From Maribacter sp. (GTDB lineage Bacteria > Bacteroidota > Bacteroidia > Flavobacteriales > Flavobacteriaceae), in assembly GCA_011050675.1 (NCBI GenBank), contig DRFI01000029.1, positions 154,808-218,807 of the forward strand: DNA of 64,000 nucleotides. Direction: 5' to 3'. Under the pieces are notes generated by a model. It was not told the origin of the DNA. It did no database searches and saw only the letters and a list, made by a program, of their open reading frames with translations. Shown here piece by piece: positions 63,338-64,000 of this stretch; positions within the stretch are counted from its first letter, which is position 1, and every line of letters starts with the position of its first letter. Both the position numbers and the translations under genes were made by a program.

Positions 63338-63881
63338 ATGAAAAGAAGAACTACCGTGCTGTTTTTAACTTTATTTACAGTACCAACTTCTTGTATACCA
63401 GTACGAATAGCAAATAAATTACAGGATTACAAAACAATTAAAGAGAAGTCTTCCAAAGAGGAAAATGTTAATTTTTGAAGACCCTAAAGAAGCCTATGAA
63501 TTCTATAAACATATTAATATTAAGTTTGAATTACAGGAAGAAAAGGTACATGATGATGTGCCATTCAAATTAGAAGAACAGCAATATTTTTTTTCCTTTT
63601 ACGAGTTTGATATACCAAACAAATCAATTAATCTAGTCTCTATTGCGGCAGATGCTTTATTAGAAAGGGCTAATGTTGATTCCTCTATAGGAATATCTAA
63701 ATAGTTCAAGAAAAGGTAACTGGTATATAGCTATTGAAGCTTATAGTGATGATGAATATGATTGCCTTCTAATAAAATTGTTATTACCTATTTAAAAAAA
63801 CTTAAAGACGAATATTTATCCACACACAACTACAACGAGGTTCTGTTTAAAAAATATTTCCTTTTCTTTTATATTCCATAA
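63338..63881 (+). pseudogene. Broken small lipoprotein gene of unknown function
   Basis: A lipoprotein start (MKRRTTVLFLTLFTVPTSC, Cys19) opens at 63338 but stops at 63478. The coding pattern continues in other frames: FEDPKEAYEFYKHINIKF up to a stop at 63704, then NSSRKGNWYIAIEAYSDDEY, then NKIVITYLKKLKDEYLSTHN ending at 63881. One base too many in the T-run near 63472, one too many in the A-run near 63700 and one too few in the C pair near 63766 would restore a single frame of about 180 residues. Either the gene has decayed or the assembly has homopolymer errors. I know no family for it. Confidence 0.6.
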
Positions 63882-64000
63882 ACAACCGGTAAACTTTCGG
63901 TACACTAGAAGTTTCGACTATAGAATAAGAGGGCAAGAATAAGGCAACGTCTATAATCACCTGGTATTCGATGATCGAGAGAGGGTCGGTTGTATATAAA

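Noticed and set aside
63882..64000. Possible transposase remnant on the minus strand at the right end
   Set aside because: A 31-codon open stretch (SLDHRIPGDYRR-like) faintly recalls IS3-type transposase ends, but it is too short and frame-broken to support a call. I see nothing firm in this last stretch.

Overview
The window is a chromosomal segment of an AT-rich Bacteroidota genome, almost certainly a marine member of the Flavobacteriaceae (Maribacter/Zobellia/Cellulophaga-like; genus is a guess). The evidence is GldJ and PorV (gliding and type IX secretion), SusC/SusD pairs, Bacteroidota-type promoters (TTG...TAnnTTTG), DUF5686 and 2TM-domain proteins, and an alginate polysaccharide utilization locus (PUL). 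About 52 protein genes, two tRNA-Val genes and one broken gene fill it. I found no insertion sequence, CRISPR array, integrase or rRNA.

Layout. 1-3.2 kb: end of pabB, pabC, an App1-like phosphatase and a TonB-like protein. 3.2-10 kb (minus): K+-dependent membrane pyrophosphatase, soluble pyrophosphatase, a DUF5686 outer-membrane protein and pdhB. 10-18.6 kb (plus): etfB-etfA behind a perfect palindrome, a bifunctional nuclease, a nucleoside transporter, thyA, an outer-membrane barrel and the ergothioneine genes egtB-egtD. 18.6-25.2 kb: a CBM48 mini-protein, a class V aminotransferase, a 2TM protein, folA, murI, a PafA-type phosphatase and the MlaE/MlaF lipid ABC transporter. 25.2-30.1 kb: a tightly packed five-gene minus operon (M28 peptidase, SDR, SprT-like, manC, DUF389). 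30.2-38.2 kb: pdhC, pdhA, cdd, porV, then gldJ and murF on the plus strand.

38.25-50.7 kb is a discrete 12.5-kb accessory block bounded by tRNA-Val(GAC) and tRNA-Val(UAC). Read on the minus strand it holds susC, susD, two surface lipoproteins with PKD-like parts, two tandem PL7 alginate lyases, a FadR-type GntR regulator and an Nramp-fold transporter that lacks the metal-binding residues of its family. Three 13-bp tandem operator-like repeats precede susC and a degenerate copy precedes the regulator gene, so a simple regulatory circuit can be read from the sequence. Genes for the later steps of uronate catabolism are not present.

50.7-55.4 kb (minus): NhaD antiporter, ExbB-ExbD-TonB/TolA-like proteins and folC. 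55.7-63.2 kb (plus): acyl-CoA dehydrogenase and the glutamate synthase pair gltB-gltD. The right end carries a small lipoprotein gene broken by three homopolymer frameshifts.

Most promising for follow-up: the tRNA-flanked alginate island with its operator array and non-canonical Nramp-like transporter; the oppositely charged pair of PL7 lyases; the palindrome over the etfBA promoter; and a PLP enzyme beside egtBD that could be the missing C-S lyase.
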